Assembly: GCF_003986935.1 (NCBI RefSeq)
Contig: NZ_RJZE01000011.1
Coordinates: 1 to 64,000, forward strand
Origin: Paraburkholderia kururiensis JCM 10599 = LMG 19447
Lineage (GTDB): Bacteria > Pseudomonadota > Gammaproteobacteria > Burkholderiales > Burkholderiaceae
Direction of reading: 5' to 3'
DNA: 64,000 nt
A model generated the notes under the pieces. It worked only from the letters and a program-made list of their open reading frames with translations, did not search any database and was not told the DNA's origin. This document shows, piece after piece, positions 9,425 to 19,005 of this stretch. The position numbers and the translations under genes are program-made. Within the stretch, counting starts at the first letter, position 1; every line of letters begins with the position of its first letter.

Positions 9425-9453
9425 AAAAAAAGCCCAATCGATAGCGGTTGGGC
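9425..9453 (-). terminator. Rho-independent terminator of the DUF4148 gene
   Basis: Read on the minus strand: GCCCAA, ten-base loop, TTGGGC, then seven T residues (plus-strand A run at 9425-9431). It lies downstream of the 9642-9980 gene and is correctly oriented for it. A second GC-only hairpin without a T tract follows on the plus side at about 9456-9471. Confidence 0.8.
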
Positions 9454-9641
9454 CAAGCCGCCTTCCGGCGGCGGAGGTTCCACAAAACCTGTTTTACGGT
9501 CGAGCCGCGCGCGGCGCGTCACGGCGCACGCCTGCGCGACCGCCGTCGAGCGAAACGGCATCCGGCGACGTGCCTCGTCGCGTAGCAATCAGTCCGTGCG
9601 CGGTGGGGCGCCGCGCACGACTTCCTCGCTCAGTCGCCGAA

Positions 9642-9980
9642 TCAGTTACCGAAGTAAGTGGATTGCTGCGGCGTCACGTGCACCGGCTGACCTGCCTGCG
9701 ACGAACCCGACGTCGACGGACCGTAGCCAGTGTCGGCGGTACGTTGTTGCGCCATCGCGGTGCCGTTCTGCGCGGCAACGCGCGCTTCGGCGGCCTGGAT
9801 GTCGGCCGGATAGGTAGCGTCGTTCGATACCGCCGGGTTGTAGCCGGCGCGTTCGAGGTCGATCAGTTCCTGGCGCACTTGTGCGCGGGTCACGGGGCCG
9901 TTCGACTGGGCGAACGAAGCAAGCGGAGCAGCAAGCGCAACGGCAACAACAGCAGCCTTGATCAGGGACTTCGAGTTCAT
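9642..9980 (-). CDS. DUF4148 exported small protein
   Basis: A 112-residue protein. A Sec signal peptide (MNSKSLIKAAVVAVALAAPL, cleavage near ASFA-QSN) is followed by the motif TRAQVRQELIDLERAGYNP typical of DUF4148 proteins, which are abundant and multi-copy in Burkholderia and relatives. The tail is low complexity. It is predicted to be periplasmic; function unknown. The start at 9980 is supported by GGAGGT about eight bases upstream, in preference to the ATG five codons earlier. A terminator lies downstream at 9425-9453. Confidence 0.9.
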   Translation of the reverse strand: MNSKSLIKAAVVAVALAAPLASFAQSNGPVTRAQVRQELIDLERAGYNPAVSNDATYPADIQAAEARVAAQNGTAMAQQRTADTGYGPSTSGSSQAGQPVHVTPQQSTYFGN

Positions 9981-10249
9981 GATGATTACCTCCAAAAATT
10001 ATTTTGTCGCTGGCTCGTCACACCATGTGTCGAGCAAGTGACTCCAGTTTAGGAAGCCGATCACCAAGGGAAAACCCCTATTTTAGATAAAGATTTTTTC
10101 GGCTGGGAGAACAATGAATGACACGCTCCGGACTTGCCGCGCCACTCGATAGCAAGATGTAAGGTTTTCCGCGCCCGGGCCGTGGCCGCTCCGTGCCAGC
10201 GCGGTGGCGGGCAAAAATTGCAGAACGTCGGCTGGTGACCCGGCCCGAG

Positions 10250-11044
10250 CTATTGCGCCGCCAGCAGTTTGCGAGGACCGCTGACGAACGGGCTCCCCGC
10301 TTCGTAGAAGCGCAACATGTGGTGCATCTCACGCGACAGCCCAATGCGCTTCGTCGCCGCCACGGCCTTCACCGCGGCATCGCCGTGAATGGGCATCTGC
10401 CCGATCCACAGCCCGTGCCCCGTACAGAGGTCCTGACCGTCGAATGCCTGGCCAATACCGAATGCGCGCGTGAGCCGCCCGGGCCCGCGCGCCAGATCCC
10501 GCAACGGTGCGCCGTTACGGCGCGCAGTCATCGCGGCGATGCCTTCGAGCGGCTCGATGGCGCGAATCAGCACGCCCGCCCCGATGCCGGCCAGCTCACT
10601 CGACATGTTGAGCATGTACTCCGTGCCATAGGTGAGTCGCACGTAGGCGTGGCCGCGCTCGAGGAACATCGAGCCGTTCCAGGCACGGCGCCCGATGAAC
10701 GCATGGCTCGTCGAATCGCCGACCGGGTAGGCCTCCATCTCCACGATCCGTCCGCTCAAACGGCGCTCGTACAGAACAGGCTCGGCCTCCCCGTTCCTGA
10801 TGCCTGGGACGCCTCGCACCGGAAACGGCTCGGCCAGGTCGTAGACGAGATACTTGCCCACCATGAAGCGCGCCAGCTCGACCGTGTCGAGCGGCAATTC
10901 GTCGCGCGTGAGCGGCACGATGGGCAGCAGAGGCGTCGAGTCGCAGCCGGCGGACCGCGTACCGCCTGGCGTCGCGGTGCGTACGCGGCCCTTGCGCTTC
11001 GTCTGTTGTTGCAATGCTTCGCCCGTGGGCGCGTTCCGAGTCAC
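10250..11044 (-). CDS. 3-methyladenine DNA glycosylase (AAG/Mpg family)
   Basis: A 264-residue base-excision repair enzyme that removes alkylated or deaminated purines. The family core is clear: GRIVEMEAY with the catalytic Glu, [30 protein letters not shown] and [14 protein letters not shown]. The first 40 or so residues are not conserved and the real start may lie further in. The substitution of Trp-Asn-Gly for the common R-N is minor. It is a lone gene, with no alkylation-response regulator beside it. Confidence 0.88.
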   Translation of the reverse strand: MTRNAPTGEALQQQTKRKGRVRTATPGGTRSAGCDSTPLLPIVPLTRDELPLDTVELARFMVGKYLVYDLAEPFPVRGVPGIRNGEAEPVLYERRLSGRIVEMEAYPVGDSTSHAFIGRRAWNGSMFLERGHAYVRLTYGTEYMLNMSSELAGIGAGVLIRAIEPLEGIAAMTARRNGAPLRDLARGPGRLTRAFGIGQAFDGQDLCTGHGLWIGQMPIHGDAAVKAVAATKRIGLSREMHHMLRFYEAGSPFVSGPRKLLAAQ

Positions 11045-11278
11045 GTTTTTCCCAACTAGAGTATCGTTAGCTTGCCGCGCGTCCCGGGGCTTGCAACACG
11101 GAGCGTGCGGAGCTGGTTCTCGCGCATTATCGCCACAATTTCTGCAGTATCAGCAGTTGCTGTACGCGCAGCGCCGCATTTCCCGCAATAACGTTCACTC
11201 AGGTTTCATTCGGCAACGCCCGCAGCAACAGGCGGTTGCAATGAACGCCCTCGACATCATGACAACTGGAGAAAACAC

Positions 11279-11653
11279 ATGAAGGCAATTCACGCAATCA
11301 GGATGGCAGTCGGCGCACTCGTCGTCGCGGCTTCGGTCAACGCATGGGCGCAGGCGAGCGACACCAGCGCCGCAACCGACACCGCCAACACCGCCGCATC
11401 GGCCAAGGCGAGCAAGAAGGCTGCACGCACGGCCAATCGCGCCTTGCAGAAGAAGGTGCGCGCCGCGCTCGCCCATGCGAAAGGCATTTCAGTGGCCAAC
11501 ATCACGGTCCGCGCGAACAACGGCGCCGTGACGCTCGCGGGCACCGTGCCGGACGCCTCGCAGATCGATCAGGCCACGCAGGTGGCACAGGGCGTAGCCG
11601 GTGTCACGTCGGTCAAGAACGCGTTGACCGTGCGTTCCGAGGGCGGCCAGTAA
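11279..11653 (+). CDS. Exported BON-domain protein
   Basis: A 124-residue protein with a signal peptide (about 1-25, cleavage near AWAQA), an Ala/Lys-rich linker and one BON domain (about 52-118; KVRAALAHA, NITVRANNGAVTLAGTVPDA, GVAGVTSVKNAL). BON domains occur in periplasmic proteins of the OsmY type and are thought to contact membranes. GGAG lies about ten bases before the start. It is a single gene; stress-related induction is likely from the family but not shown by the sequence. Confidence 0.88.
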   Translation: MKAIHAIRMAVGALVVAASVNAWAQASDTSAATDTANTAASAKASKKAARTANRALQKKVRAALAHAKGISVANITVRANNGAVTLAGTVPDASQIDQATQVAQGVAGVTSVKNALTVRSEGGQ

Positions 11654-11781
11654 GTACGGCGATTCCCGCTCGCGCTTGCGTCAGCCTTGCGCCTGTTTCC
11701 CGCCTTCCTGTCTTGCCGGCATACGGTGCTTCGCATGGCCGAGGCGGGAGGACGGGGCAGGCGCCTGCGCGGCCGCCGGCA

Positions 11782-12936
11782 TTAGCCCTGCGCGCGGCGT
11801 TGCATTTCACGGGCAATCACGATCTGCTGGATCTGCGTGGTGCCTTCGTAGATGCGAAAGAGCCGCACGTCGCGATAAAACCGTTCGATCCCGTATTCGC
11901 TCATGTAGCCTGCGCCGCCGAAAATCTGCACGGCGCGGTCAGCCACGCGCGAGCACATTTCCGTGGCGAACATCTTCGCGCATGACGCCTCAGCGGTAAC
12001 GCGCTCGCCATCGTCGCGACGGCGTGCGGCGTCCACGATCATGCAGCGCGAGGCGTAGATTTCGGCCTGGCTGTCGGCAAGCATCGCCTGAATCAGCTCG
12101 AATTCCACGATCGGCTTGCCGAACTGTTTGCGCTCCATCGCATAACGCAGCGCGTCGGCCAGCATGCGTTCGGCGGCGCCGGTCGCCACGGCGGCAATAT
12201 GCAGACGGCCCTTGTCGAGCACCTTCATCGCGGTCTTGAATCCCACGCCTTCACGCCCGCCGATCAAGCTCTCAGCCGGCACGCGGCAGTTCTCGAAGAT
12301 CACGTCGCACGTGTGGGCGCCCTTCTGCCCCATCTTGCGGTCGATCTTGCCCAGCGACAGTCCCGCCGTATCGCGTTCCACGACGAATGCCGAAATGCCG
12401 CCGGCGTCCTTGCTTGCCGGATCGGTGCGCGCCATCACCGTGTAGATGCCCGCTTCCGGCGCATTGGTGATGAAGCGCTTCGTGCCGTTCAGTACGTAAT
12501 GGTCGCCGTCGCGAATGGCGGTGGTGCGCAGCGACGCGGCGTCGGAGCCGGCTTCCGGCTCGGTCAGACAGAATGAGCCGATGAGTTCGCCCGAGGCGAG
12601 CCGCGGCAGATACTTCTGCTTTTGCCCGGGCGTCCCGTCGAGCACGATGCCCATGGACCCGATGCCGTTGTTGCTGCCCACCGCGGAGCGGAACGCGGGC
12701 GACGTCTTGCCGAGTTCCATGGCGGCCAGCACTTCCTCTTCCATGGTGAGGCCAAGCCCGCCGTATTCCTCCGGAAGGCAGAGGCCGAACAGGCCAAGCG
12801 CCTTCATCTCGGCAAGCAGGGCATCGGGAATCTGGTCGGTTTCGGCGACGAGCGCTTCGGCGGGCACGAGGCGCTCGCGCACGAAGCGGGCAATGCTGTC
12901 GAGCAGCAGGTTCAGCGTTTCCTGGCTACGAATCAC
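11782..12936 (-). CDS. Acyl-CoA dehydrogenase
   Basis: A 384-residue FAD flavoenzyme that introduces a trans-2 double bond into an acyl-CoA, passing electrons to ETF. N-terminal, middle (CLTEPEAGSDAASLRT) and C-terminal domains are all present. The catalytic base is the Glu of RIYEGTTQIQ, and IFGGAGYM is conserved. I prefer the GTG start at 12936, preceded by AAGGAG at ideal spacing and giving the usual family length. The ATG at 13044 would add 36 residues containing an odd RPND repeat, encoded by a 12-bp DNA duplication at about 12984-13011. It is divergent from the antiporter gene. The chain-length preference cannot be read. Confidence 0.9.
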   Translation of the reverse strand: MIRSQETLNLLLDSIARFVRERLVPAEALVAETDQIPDALLAEMKALGLFGLCLPEEYGGLGLTMEEEVLAAMELGKTSPAFRSAVGSNNGIGSMGIVLDGTPGQKQKYLPRLASGELIGSFCLTEPEAGSDAASLRTTAIRDGDHYVLNGTKRFITNAPEAGIYTVMARTDPASKDAGGISAFVVERDTAGLSLGKIDRKMGQKGAHTCDVIFENCRVPAESLIGGREGVGFKTAMKVLDKGRLHIAAVATGAAERMLADALRYAMERKQFGKPIVEFELIQAMLADSQAEIYASRCMIVDAARRRDDGERVTAEASCAKMFATEMCSRVADRAVQIFGGAGYMSEYGIERFYRDVRLFRIYEGTTQIQQIVIAREMQRRAQG

Positions 12937-13135
12937 AACGTCTCCTTCGGCGGCTCTTCGGGTTTGCGGCGTGGGTCTTTGCTTCGGCCGGTCATTCGGC
13001 CGGTCATTCGGTCGCCCGATGCGGTGAAGAACGTCCACTGTCATTTGCTATATTGGATCGGGCCTGTTCATCCGGCAGACGAAGCATAACTGTTGCCGCG
13101 CCGTGGCATCGACGAACCACAAGAGGAACGACCGC

Positions 13136-14218
13136 ATGACGACGACATCGACCGCGCTGCCCCGCTGGACCCTCCTCACGCCGATTGCCGCGTGGATCGT
13201 GCTGTGCGCAGGCCTGCTGTTGCCGGGTCACGCGCCGCTGCTGGTGCTGGTGGGCATCGCGCTCGCGGGGGCGGTGTTTGCGGGCGTGCATCACGCAGAG
13301 GTGGTCGCGCATCGGGTGGGCGAGCCGTTCGGCACGCTGGTGCTCGCCGTCGCGGTGACCGTGATCGAGGTGGCGTTGATCGTCTCGGTGATGATTGGCG
13401 GCGGTCCGGAAAAGGCGGGCCTCGCGCGCGATACCGTGTTTGCGGCGGTGATGATCGTGTGCAACGGTATCGTCGGCCTTTGCCTGCTCATGGGTGGCTT
13501 GCGCCACCGCGAGCAGGACTTCCAGATTCGCGGGGCGAGCGCGGCGCTCGCTGTGCTGGCGTCGCTTTCCGTGCTCTCGCTCGTGATGCCCAACTACACG
13601 AGCCAGAACCTCGGCCCCATGCTCTCGCCCTCGCAGCTCGCGTTCGCGGGCGTGTCGTCGCTCGTGCTCTATTGCGTGTTCGTATTCGTGCAGACCGTGC
13701 GGCACCGCGATTACTTTCTCGCAGCGGGCGACGGCGAGCACCACCATGCGGCGCCGCCCAGTGCGCGCGTCGCGATGGTGTCCGCGGTGCTGCTACTGGT
13801 CAGCCTCGTCGCCGTCGTGCTGCTGGCCAAGCTGCTGTCGCCGGCCGTAGAAGCGGCCGTGCGCGAGGCGGGTTTGCCCGAAGCGGTGGTGGGTATCGTC
13901 ATCGCCGCGCTCGTGCTGCTGCCCGAAGGGCTCGCAGCGTTGCGCGCGGCGCGCGCGGACCGGCTGCAGACGAGTCTCAACCTGGCGCTGGGCTCCGCGC
14001 TCGCCAGCATCGGACTCACGATTCCGACCGTGGCGGTCGTCACGCTGGGGTTCCACATGCCGCTCGCGCTCGGCATCGGCGGACGGGATACGGTGCTGCT
14101 CGTGCTGACGCTGATCGTGGGTACGCTCACGCTCGGCACCGGCCGCACGACCATCCTGCAAGGCGCCGTGCACCTGTCGCTGTTCGCGGCGTATCTGTTT
14201 CTTTCGGTGGCGCCGTAG
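13136..14218 (+). CDS. Calcium/proton antiporter, ChaA type
   Basis: A 360-residue inner-membrane protein with about ten hydrophobic segments in two similar halves, as in the CaCA superfamily. Each half has an acidic alpha repeat: FGTLVLAVAVTVIEVALI in the first and ALVLLPEGLAAL in the second. A His-rich loop (GEHHHA) lies between the halves. It probably expels Ca2+ or Na+/K+ in exchange for protons. GAGGA lies about ten bases before the ATG at 13136; the in-frame ATG at 13103 is less likely. It stands alone. Confidence 0.87.
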   Translation: MTTTSTALPRWTLLTPIAAWIVLCAGLLLPGHAPLLVLVGIALAGAVFAGVHHAEVVAHRVGEPFGTLVLAVAVTVIEVALIVSVMIGGGPEKAGLARDTVFAAVMIVCNGIVGLCLLMGGLRHREQDFQIRGASAALAVLASLSVLSLVMPNYTSQNLGPMLSPSQLAFAGVSSLVLYCVFVFVQTVRHRDYFLAAGDGEHHHAAPPSARVAMVSAVLLLVSLVAVVLLAKLLSPAVEAAVREAGLPEAVVGIVIAALVLLPEGLAALRAARADRLQTSLNLALGSALASIGLTIPTVAVVTLGFHMPLALGIGGRDTVLLVLTLIVGTLTLGTGRTTILQGAVHLSLFAAYLFLSVAP

Positions 14219-14358
14219 GTCTTGCTGCGGGCATCAGGTGTCGAGGCTGATGCCGCCTCATGCGCGGGCGCTTCGCGTGATCGCCCCGGGTTGGGGTTCT
14301 TCGCCGGTCCTTCGGGGCGGCCGCTCAGTTTGCCCTCAATGAGCCCTCGGTGAGCCCC

Positions 14359-15243
14359 TCAGTCGGCCCAATGGGCCGCAAGCCACTCTCGAAAGCGCTG
14401 CACCTTTTGCAGATGCGCCACGCTTTCGGGATAGACGAAAAAGTAACGCGCGCCCGTGGTGAGCACCGTATCAAACGGACGCACGAGCCGCTTCGCCGCC
14501 ACGTCTTCCTCGATCAGCGCCAGGTCGCTGATCGCCACGCCGAAGCCCTGCAGCGCCGCGTTGGTCGCCAGATCGAGGGTTTCGAAGCTCGGCCCGTGGC
14601 TCGCATCGACACCGCTCGCCTCGCTCACGCCCGCGTGCGCGAGCCACATCTTCCAGTCGCGATGATCGCGCGTGGGATGCAGCAGCGTGTGCCGCGCCAG
14701 ATCTTCGGCCCGCGCGAGCGGTTTATCGACGAGCAGTTCGGGCGCACACACCGGCGTCAGGCGTTCCTCGATCAAGGGCACCGCCTGGACATCCGCGCCG
14801 GGAGACGTACCGTAGACGATGGCGGCATCGAACGGCTCCACCTCGAAATCCACATCGTGCTGCCACGTCGTGGTGATCTGCACGTGCAGGTCCGGATACT
14901 CACCCTGAAAGCGCATGATCTTCGGCAGCATCCAGCGCATCACGCAGGTGGGCACCTTGAGCGCGAGATCGGTGCGCTGGCGCGTGAGACGCAGCGAAAT
15001 TTCCTCGATACGGGCAAAGCTCTCCTTCACCGCCGGCAGCAGCAACTCGCCTTCGGCCGTGAGCGTGAGCCCTTTCGCGTGACGCTTGAACAGCGGAAAA
15101 CCGTAGTAGTCTTCGAGCGCAAGAATCTGCCGGCTCACCGCACCTTGCGTGAGACACAGATGCTCCGCCGCGCGCGTGAAGCTGCGGTGACGCGCGACGG
15201 TCTCGAAGATCTGCAGGGCGTTCAGAGGCGGAAGTCGTCGCAT
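14359..15243 (-). CDS. LysR-family regulator, GcvA-like
   Basis: A 294-residue LysR regulator: winged HTH at residues 1-65 (LNALQIFETVARHRSFTRAA, AVSRQI) and a periplasmic-binding-like effector domain. The PPLNALQIFE...SFTRAAEHL pattern is that of the GcvA/AmpR subgroup. The start at 15243 is chosen by alignment with that subgroup's N-terminus (MRRLPPLNAL); in-frame ATGs at 15300 and 15360 would add unconserved residues, and none has a good ribosome binding site. No obvious divergent target gene exists, so the regulon is unknown. Confidence 0.88.
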   Translation of the reverse strand: MRRLPPLNALQIFETVARHRSFTRAAEHLCLTQGAVSRQILALEDYYGFPLFKRHAKGLTLTAEGELLLPAVKESFARIEEISLRLTRQRTDLALKVPTCVMRWMLPKIMRFQGEYPDLHVQITTTWQHDVDFEVEPFDAAIVYGTSPGADVQAVPLIEERLTPVCAPELLVDKPLARAEDLARHTLLHPTRDHRDWKMWLAHAGVSEASGVDASHGPSFETLDLATNAALQGFGVAISDLALIEEDVAAKRLVRPFDTVLTTGARYFFVYPESVAHLQKVQRFREWLAAHWAD

Positions 15244-15546
15244 GGCGGGAACGGCGGGAGGAGCAGGATGGTTGGGCGGCCAAGCATCAGTAAAACTCAT
15301 CCCAACCGGTGCGGCGAAACGAGCTTTTGATGCGCTTGGGGCCACAGGATAAGCGAACAAAAACCGATGCGGTGTGGGCGGTTACCGTGGAGGTATGCGA
15401 AGCGCTCATACCGCCGGCGCGCGGGCGCAGAGCTGCGGCGGTCGATCGGTAATGGAAGCGGCTGTCGCCAACCGGCCGCCGGCGTGCAATGTTCGTGAGG
15501 TCCGTGATGACGTCACGACCCGGTTAGCCGCGCGAAGACAGCCTGG

Positions 15547-16080
15547 TCAGCGTGTGCTCTGGTTCTGCGCTGCGTCGTCCAGCGCCTCGATCTGCCGGTC
15601 CACCAGCGTGAGCCTGAGCGGTTTGTCGGCATCCAGCTTTTTCTTTTCGATGACGCGCTTCCAGGCGCCGTCCTTACCCGGCTCCCGGTAGAGCGCCACG
15701 ATCGCGACGTACCTTGTGCCGGGCTCCATGGGCTGCGAGAGGCTCACCGATGCGCCGGGATTCAGCACCGACGCCATGCTGGCCTGCAGGTCCTGTGCGA
15801 GAACGGTGCGGTCGTTCTTCAGCAGATCGTCGTAGGACGCTGCGTCGAACAGCTTGCGGTCATTGAGCTGATACACGCGGACCGCGACCGACGTCGGGCG
15901 GCCAGCCTCGTCCGCGTTCAATCCGTCGCGGGCAGACAGATCGACGTTGAACGTCTTGATCTGCTTGAAAAACACGGCGTGATACGCGCTCGCCGTCGAG
16001 TCGGACACGGCCTGCCAGGCGCCGCAGCCCGACAGTGCCAGCGCCAGCGGGACGGTTGTTGTGATGAAACGGATCGACAT
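15547..16080 (-). CDS. tssJ: T6SS outer-membrane lipoprotein TssJ
   Basis: A 177-residue lipoprotein with lipobox LALSGC (C19), followed by a transthyretin-like beta-rich domain with family features (VAVRVYQLNDRKLFDAASYD, ...VALYREP...W). TssJ anchors the TssJLM membrane complex in the outer membrane by binding the periplasmic part of TssM. It is the last gene of the minus-strand arm, 12 bases after tssG. It looks complete. Confidence 0.93.
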   Translation of the reverse strand: MSIRFITTTVPLALALSGCGAWQAVSDSTASAYHAVFFKQIKTFNVDLSARDGLNADEAGRPTSVAVRVYQLNDRKLFDAASYDDLLKNDRTVLAQDLQASMASVLNPGASVSLSQPMEPGTRYVAIVALYREPGKDGAWKRVIEKKKLDADKPLRLTLVDRQIEALDDAAQNQSTR

Positions 16081-16092
16081 CTTCAGTCCTTG

Positions 16093-17184
16093 TCAGGCGG
16101 ATTGGGGTGAGGCTGAAACAGACGCAGCGCGCGGAAAAGCCTCATAGACCCCCAGCGAAATATTGATGAGCCGCTCTGCCTGCGCCGGCAGCACGGTGGT
16201 CCAGCCCAGGCGCGGCGACGGACCTGCGCCAGGCGGGCCGATGGAAGGCTGCGGCGCGTGGCGCGACGACATCTCCATACGCAGATGCACATCGGCCTTC
16301 ACGCCCACATAAAGCTGCACGAAGGCCATCAACTCGCGGTGCAGCAACGCGCCGGGCAACAGGTCATGCGCCTGACGTCCATCGGCGGGCCGCAGCGTCA
16401 CGCGCACCGCGCGGCTGCGATACGCCACGCGCCGCCCCAGCACGTAGCCGCCACCGAGCCCCTTGCCTCTGCCGCCTTCGCCCATCGCCGCGCCGAGCGG
16501 CTGTGGCCTGCCGGTCGACGTCGTGACCGGCCAGAATTCGTCCACACGCACGTCGACGCCGGGTGCCGCGAGCGCGATCACGCCCGCGAGCCCCTCCGGC
16601 GTGCGCGTGCGCTGGACCATCAGGCCAAGCAGCGCCAGCATGCGCGAGTCGGGCAGGCCCGCGCGCGCCGGCTTTTCGCCCCAGCCGAAGCCCGCAAGGC
16701 ACAGCAGGCTGCGCGAATGCGCATCAGCGCCACCTGCCCGGAAGCTCTCCGCATGGCGGTACTTCTTCCACGCGCGATACAGCAGCGTGACGTAACGGTG
16801 ATTGAACTGGTCGAGGAACGACTCGACCGCCTCGTGGCCCTCCTCGCGCATCACGATGTCGTCGATCATGTGCGACGGCACCGCGGCATCGACGCCGTAC
16901 AGGCCCATGAACGTCGTGCGTACTGTGGGTGGTGCGTCGGGATGCTCCTCGTCGAACCCGACGGAGGCGATCTCGCCAGCGGGAAAGCCGGTGCGAGGCC
17001 GCGGGCGGAAGCGCACCGGTTCGTGCTCCGGCGTGTCGCGGGTACCAAGGCCAGGCTGGTCCGGCGCACGCGCTTCCAGCAGCCGGCACAGTTGCATGAA
17101 GCTCATCTGCGGCGCGCGTGCGAGCAGCGACGCTACAAGCGGTTCGAGATGGGACAGGCTGGCTGCCTTCATGGCTGCACTCAT
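16093..17184 (-). CDS. tssG: T6SS baseplate protein TssG
   Basis: A 363-residue TssG/ImpH protein, part of the TssEFGK baseplate wedge. Typical features are the N-terminal SFMQLCRLLEAR, the RFRPRPRTGFPAGEI stretch, TTFMGLYGVDAAVPSHMIDD and FLDQFNHRYVTLLYRAWKKY. The start at 17184 overlaps the tssF stop in an ATGA arrangement; the upstream in-frame start at 17217 is inside tssF and less likely. It looks intact, with an extended C-terminal tail. Confidence 0.93.
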   Translation of the reverse strand: MSAAMKAASLSHLEPLVASLLARAPQMSFMQLCRLLEARAPDQPGLGTRDTPEHEPVRFRPRPRTGFPAGEIASVGFDEEHPDAPPTVRTTFMGLYGVDAAVPSHMIDDIVMREEGHEAVESFLDQFNHRYVTLLYRAWKKYRHAESFRAGGADAHSRSLLCLAGFGWGEKPARAGLPDSRMLALLGLMVQRTRTPEGLAGVIALAAPGVDVRVDEFWPVTTSTGRPQPLGAAMGEGGRGKGLGGGYVLGRRVAYRSRAVRVTLRPADGRQAHDLLPGALLHRELMAFVQLYVGVKADVHLRMEMSSRHAPQPSIGPPGAGPSPRLGWTTVLPAQAERLINISLGVYEAFPRAASVSASPQSA

Positions 17185-18995
17185 AACGGCGCCCGCTGTG
17201 CCTTGCTGCGCGACCATTCCGCCCGCGCCTGCGACGGCAGGCTCACGATCGCGAGCTTCGTGAACAGGTTGATGTCCGCGTAGAGCGCGAAGAAGCGATG
17301 CAGCAGTTCGCCGAACAGCATCACGTCGCCCTCGCCCGCGAACGCGTGCGAATCGAGCGTCACCTCGATCAGCACGCCGCGCTCAACCGCGCCGCCCGTC
17401 ACCTCCTCGATCAGTTCCTGCGATACGCGCAAGATGCCCGCGAGCCGGCGGCGGTTGAGTTCGTCGTCGGTCCAGTCGTAGAGCGCGAGCGCGCCGCGCA
17501 GCACCTCGGCGTTCATCATCGAGAGGAAGTTCGGCGCGAGATGCGACAGCAGGCGCCACTGGAAGCGGTCCTGCGTGGGCGGATAGAGCGGCAGCGTCGG
17601 CGACACGAGATTGCGCACGCCCGTGACGTTCGGCGTACTGGCCCCCAGTTCGTCGAGGCTCGCCTCGCGCAGACCCTTGCGCGGCAGCAGGCCATTCGTG
17701 CCTGTCACGCGCAGTGAGAGGCTTTCCTCGGGCAGCGTGTCCATCGTCTCCCACGCGTGGCCGCCGAGAATCACCCACGTCTCGTGCAGACCCGACACGC
17801 CGGGCCTCACACGGCTGTGGAAATAGCGCTCGGGCGCCTCGTGGCGCAGCATGCCGCCGCGGTGCCGGAATGTCGCGAACGGCACGTATTCGTAGCGCTC
17901 GGCTGTCTCGTGGTCGAAGGTCTCGATCGCGTCGACCGAGTAGGTTTCCACGTGCGCGCCCTGGTGGCCCGCGGGCACCACGCGGTACTCGGTCTCGTGA
18001 TGGTTGATCACGATGGGCTCGGCATCGAGTTCGAACAGGTTGATCACGGGGCTGCAGAAGAGGCGCACGTTCTCCGCGCCGAACCGGTGGTCGGCGGGCC
18101 AGGCGTGTTGCAGCACGATCTCCAGCTCAAACCGGTCCGATTTCTCCGGCAGCTTTGCGACGTCAAGACCGCACAGGTCCACAAAAAGAAACTTCTCGCG
18201 GAACGTGAAATATTCGAGCAGCAACTGGTAGCCGGAGAACGCGGCATCGGCCTTGGGCCACAGCCGCTCTTCTGCTGAAAAGCCGGCGGGCTCGATCGTG
18301 ACGCCCGAAAGCGGCACGGCCTCGCCATCGCGGATTTCAGGCACACGCCAGTGGACGGCTTCCACCTGACGCGTGAGCGCAAGATGCATCGCGAACGCCG
18401 TGGGCAGGTCCGCGTTCAGATACAGGCGCAGCCGCGACAGGTCGATCTCCTGCCGGCGTGCCGAGTGATGCAGCTGGAAACCCAGGCGGATCACCGAGCG
18501 TCCGTCGTGGCGCACCGTCGGCCCGGCATGCGTGATCGACAGCGGCTGCACGGTGACGTCCTGCGTCGTGCGGTAGAGGCACTGGACCGTCTTCGGCGTT
18601 GTGCCTTCTGCGCCTGCGGGCGGCGGCACGGCGATGGGCGCGGAACGCACCGGCACGCCGGCGGGCACCACCTCGGTTTTCTGCAGCTTCTCGCCGAGCG
18701 GAATGAGTTCGACCACCGAGAGCGATGGGATCATCCGCAGGTAATGCGGCCACAGCAGGCTCACGAGGCCTTCGGTCAGCTCGGGCAGCTCGTCGTCGAG
18801 CTTCTGTCTGAGTCGCCCAGTCAGGAACGCGAAGCCTTCGAAGAGTCGTTCGACATACGGATCGCGGTCGCCCACGCGGTCGAGGTTGAGCAGGCGCGCG
18901 CGGTCGGGATGCGCCTTCGCGAACTCCCTGCCGGACTCGCGCAGGTAGCGCATCTCGGCTTCGTAGTAGCGCAGGATGGGATCGTCGTTTTTCAT
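17181..18995 (-). CDS. tssF: T6SS baseplate protein TssF
   Basis: A 604-residue TssF/ImpG protein. The N-terminus (ILRYYEAEMRYLRESGREFA) and the stretches DPYVERLFEGFAFLTGRLRQ and LLWPHYLRMIPSLSVVEL are diagnostic. It forms the core of the baseplate wedge with two copies per TssG. It starts seven bases after the end of tssA and overlaps tssG by four bases. Length is typical, with no frameshift. Confidence 0.95.
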   Translation of the reverse strand: MKNDDPILRYYEAEMRYLRESGREFAKAHPDRARLLNLDRVGDRDPYVERLFEGFAFLTGRLRQKLDDELPELTEGLVSLLWPHYLRMIPSLSVVELIPLGEKLQKTEVVPAGVPVRSAPIAVPPPAGAEGTTPKTVQCLYRTTQDVTVQPLSITHAGPTVRHDGRSVIRLGFQLHHSARRQEIDLSRLRLYLNADLPTAFAMHLALTRQVEAVHWRVPEIRDGEAVPLSGVTIEPAGFSAEERLWPKADAAFSGYQLLLEYFTFREKFLFVDLCGLDVAKLPEKSDRFELEIVLQHAWPADHRFGAENVRLFCSPVINLFELDAEPIVINHHETEYRVVPAGHQGAHVETYSVDAIETFDHETAERYEYVPFATFRHRGGMLRHEAPERYFHSRVRPGVSGLHETWVILGGHAWETMDTLPEESLSLRVTGTNGLLPRKGLREASLDELGASTPNVTGVRNLVSPTLPLYPPTQDRFQWRLLSHLAPNFLSMMNAEVLRGALALYDWTDDELNRRRLAGILRVSQELIEEVTGGAVERGVLIEVTLDSHAFAGEGDVMLFGELLHRFFALYADINLFTKLAIVSLPSQARAEWSRSKAQRAPL

Positions 18996-19005
18996 GGGTT
19001 TGTTC

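Noticed and set aside
13004-14173. His/Arg-rich minus-strand frames under the ChaA-type gene
   Set aside because: Antisense of hydrophobic transmembrane codons; no ribosome binding site or family match.
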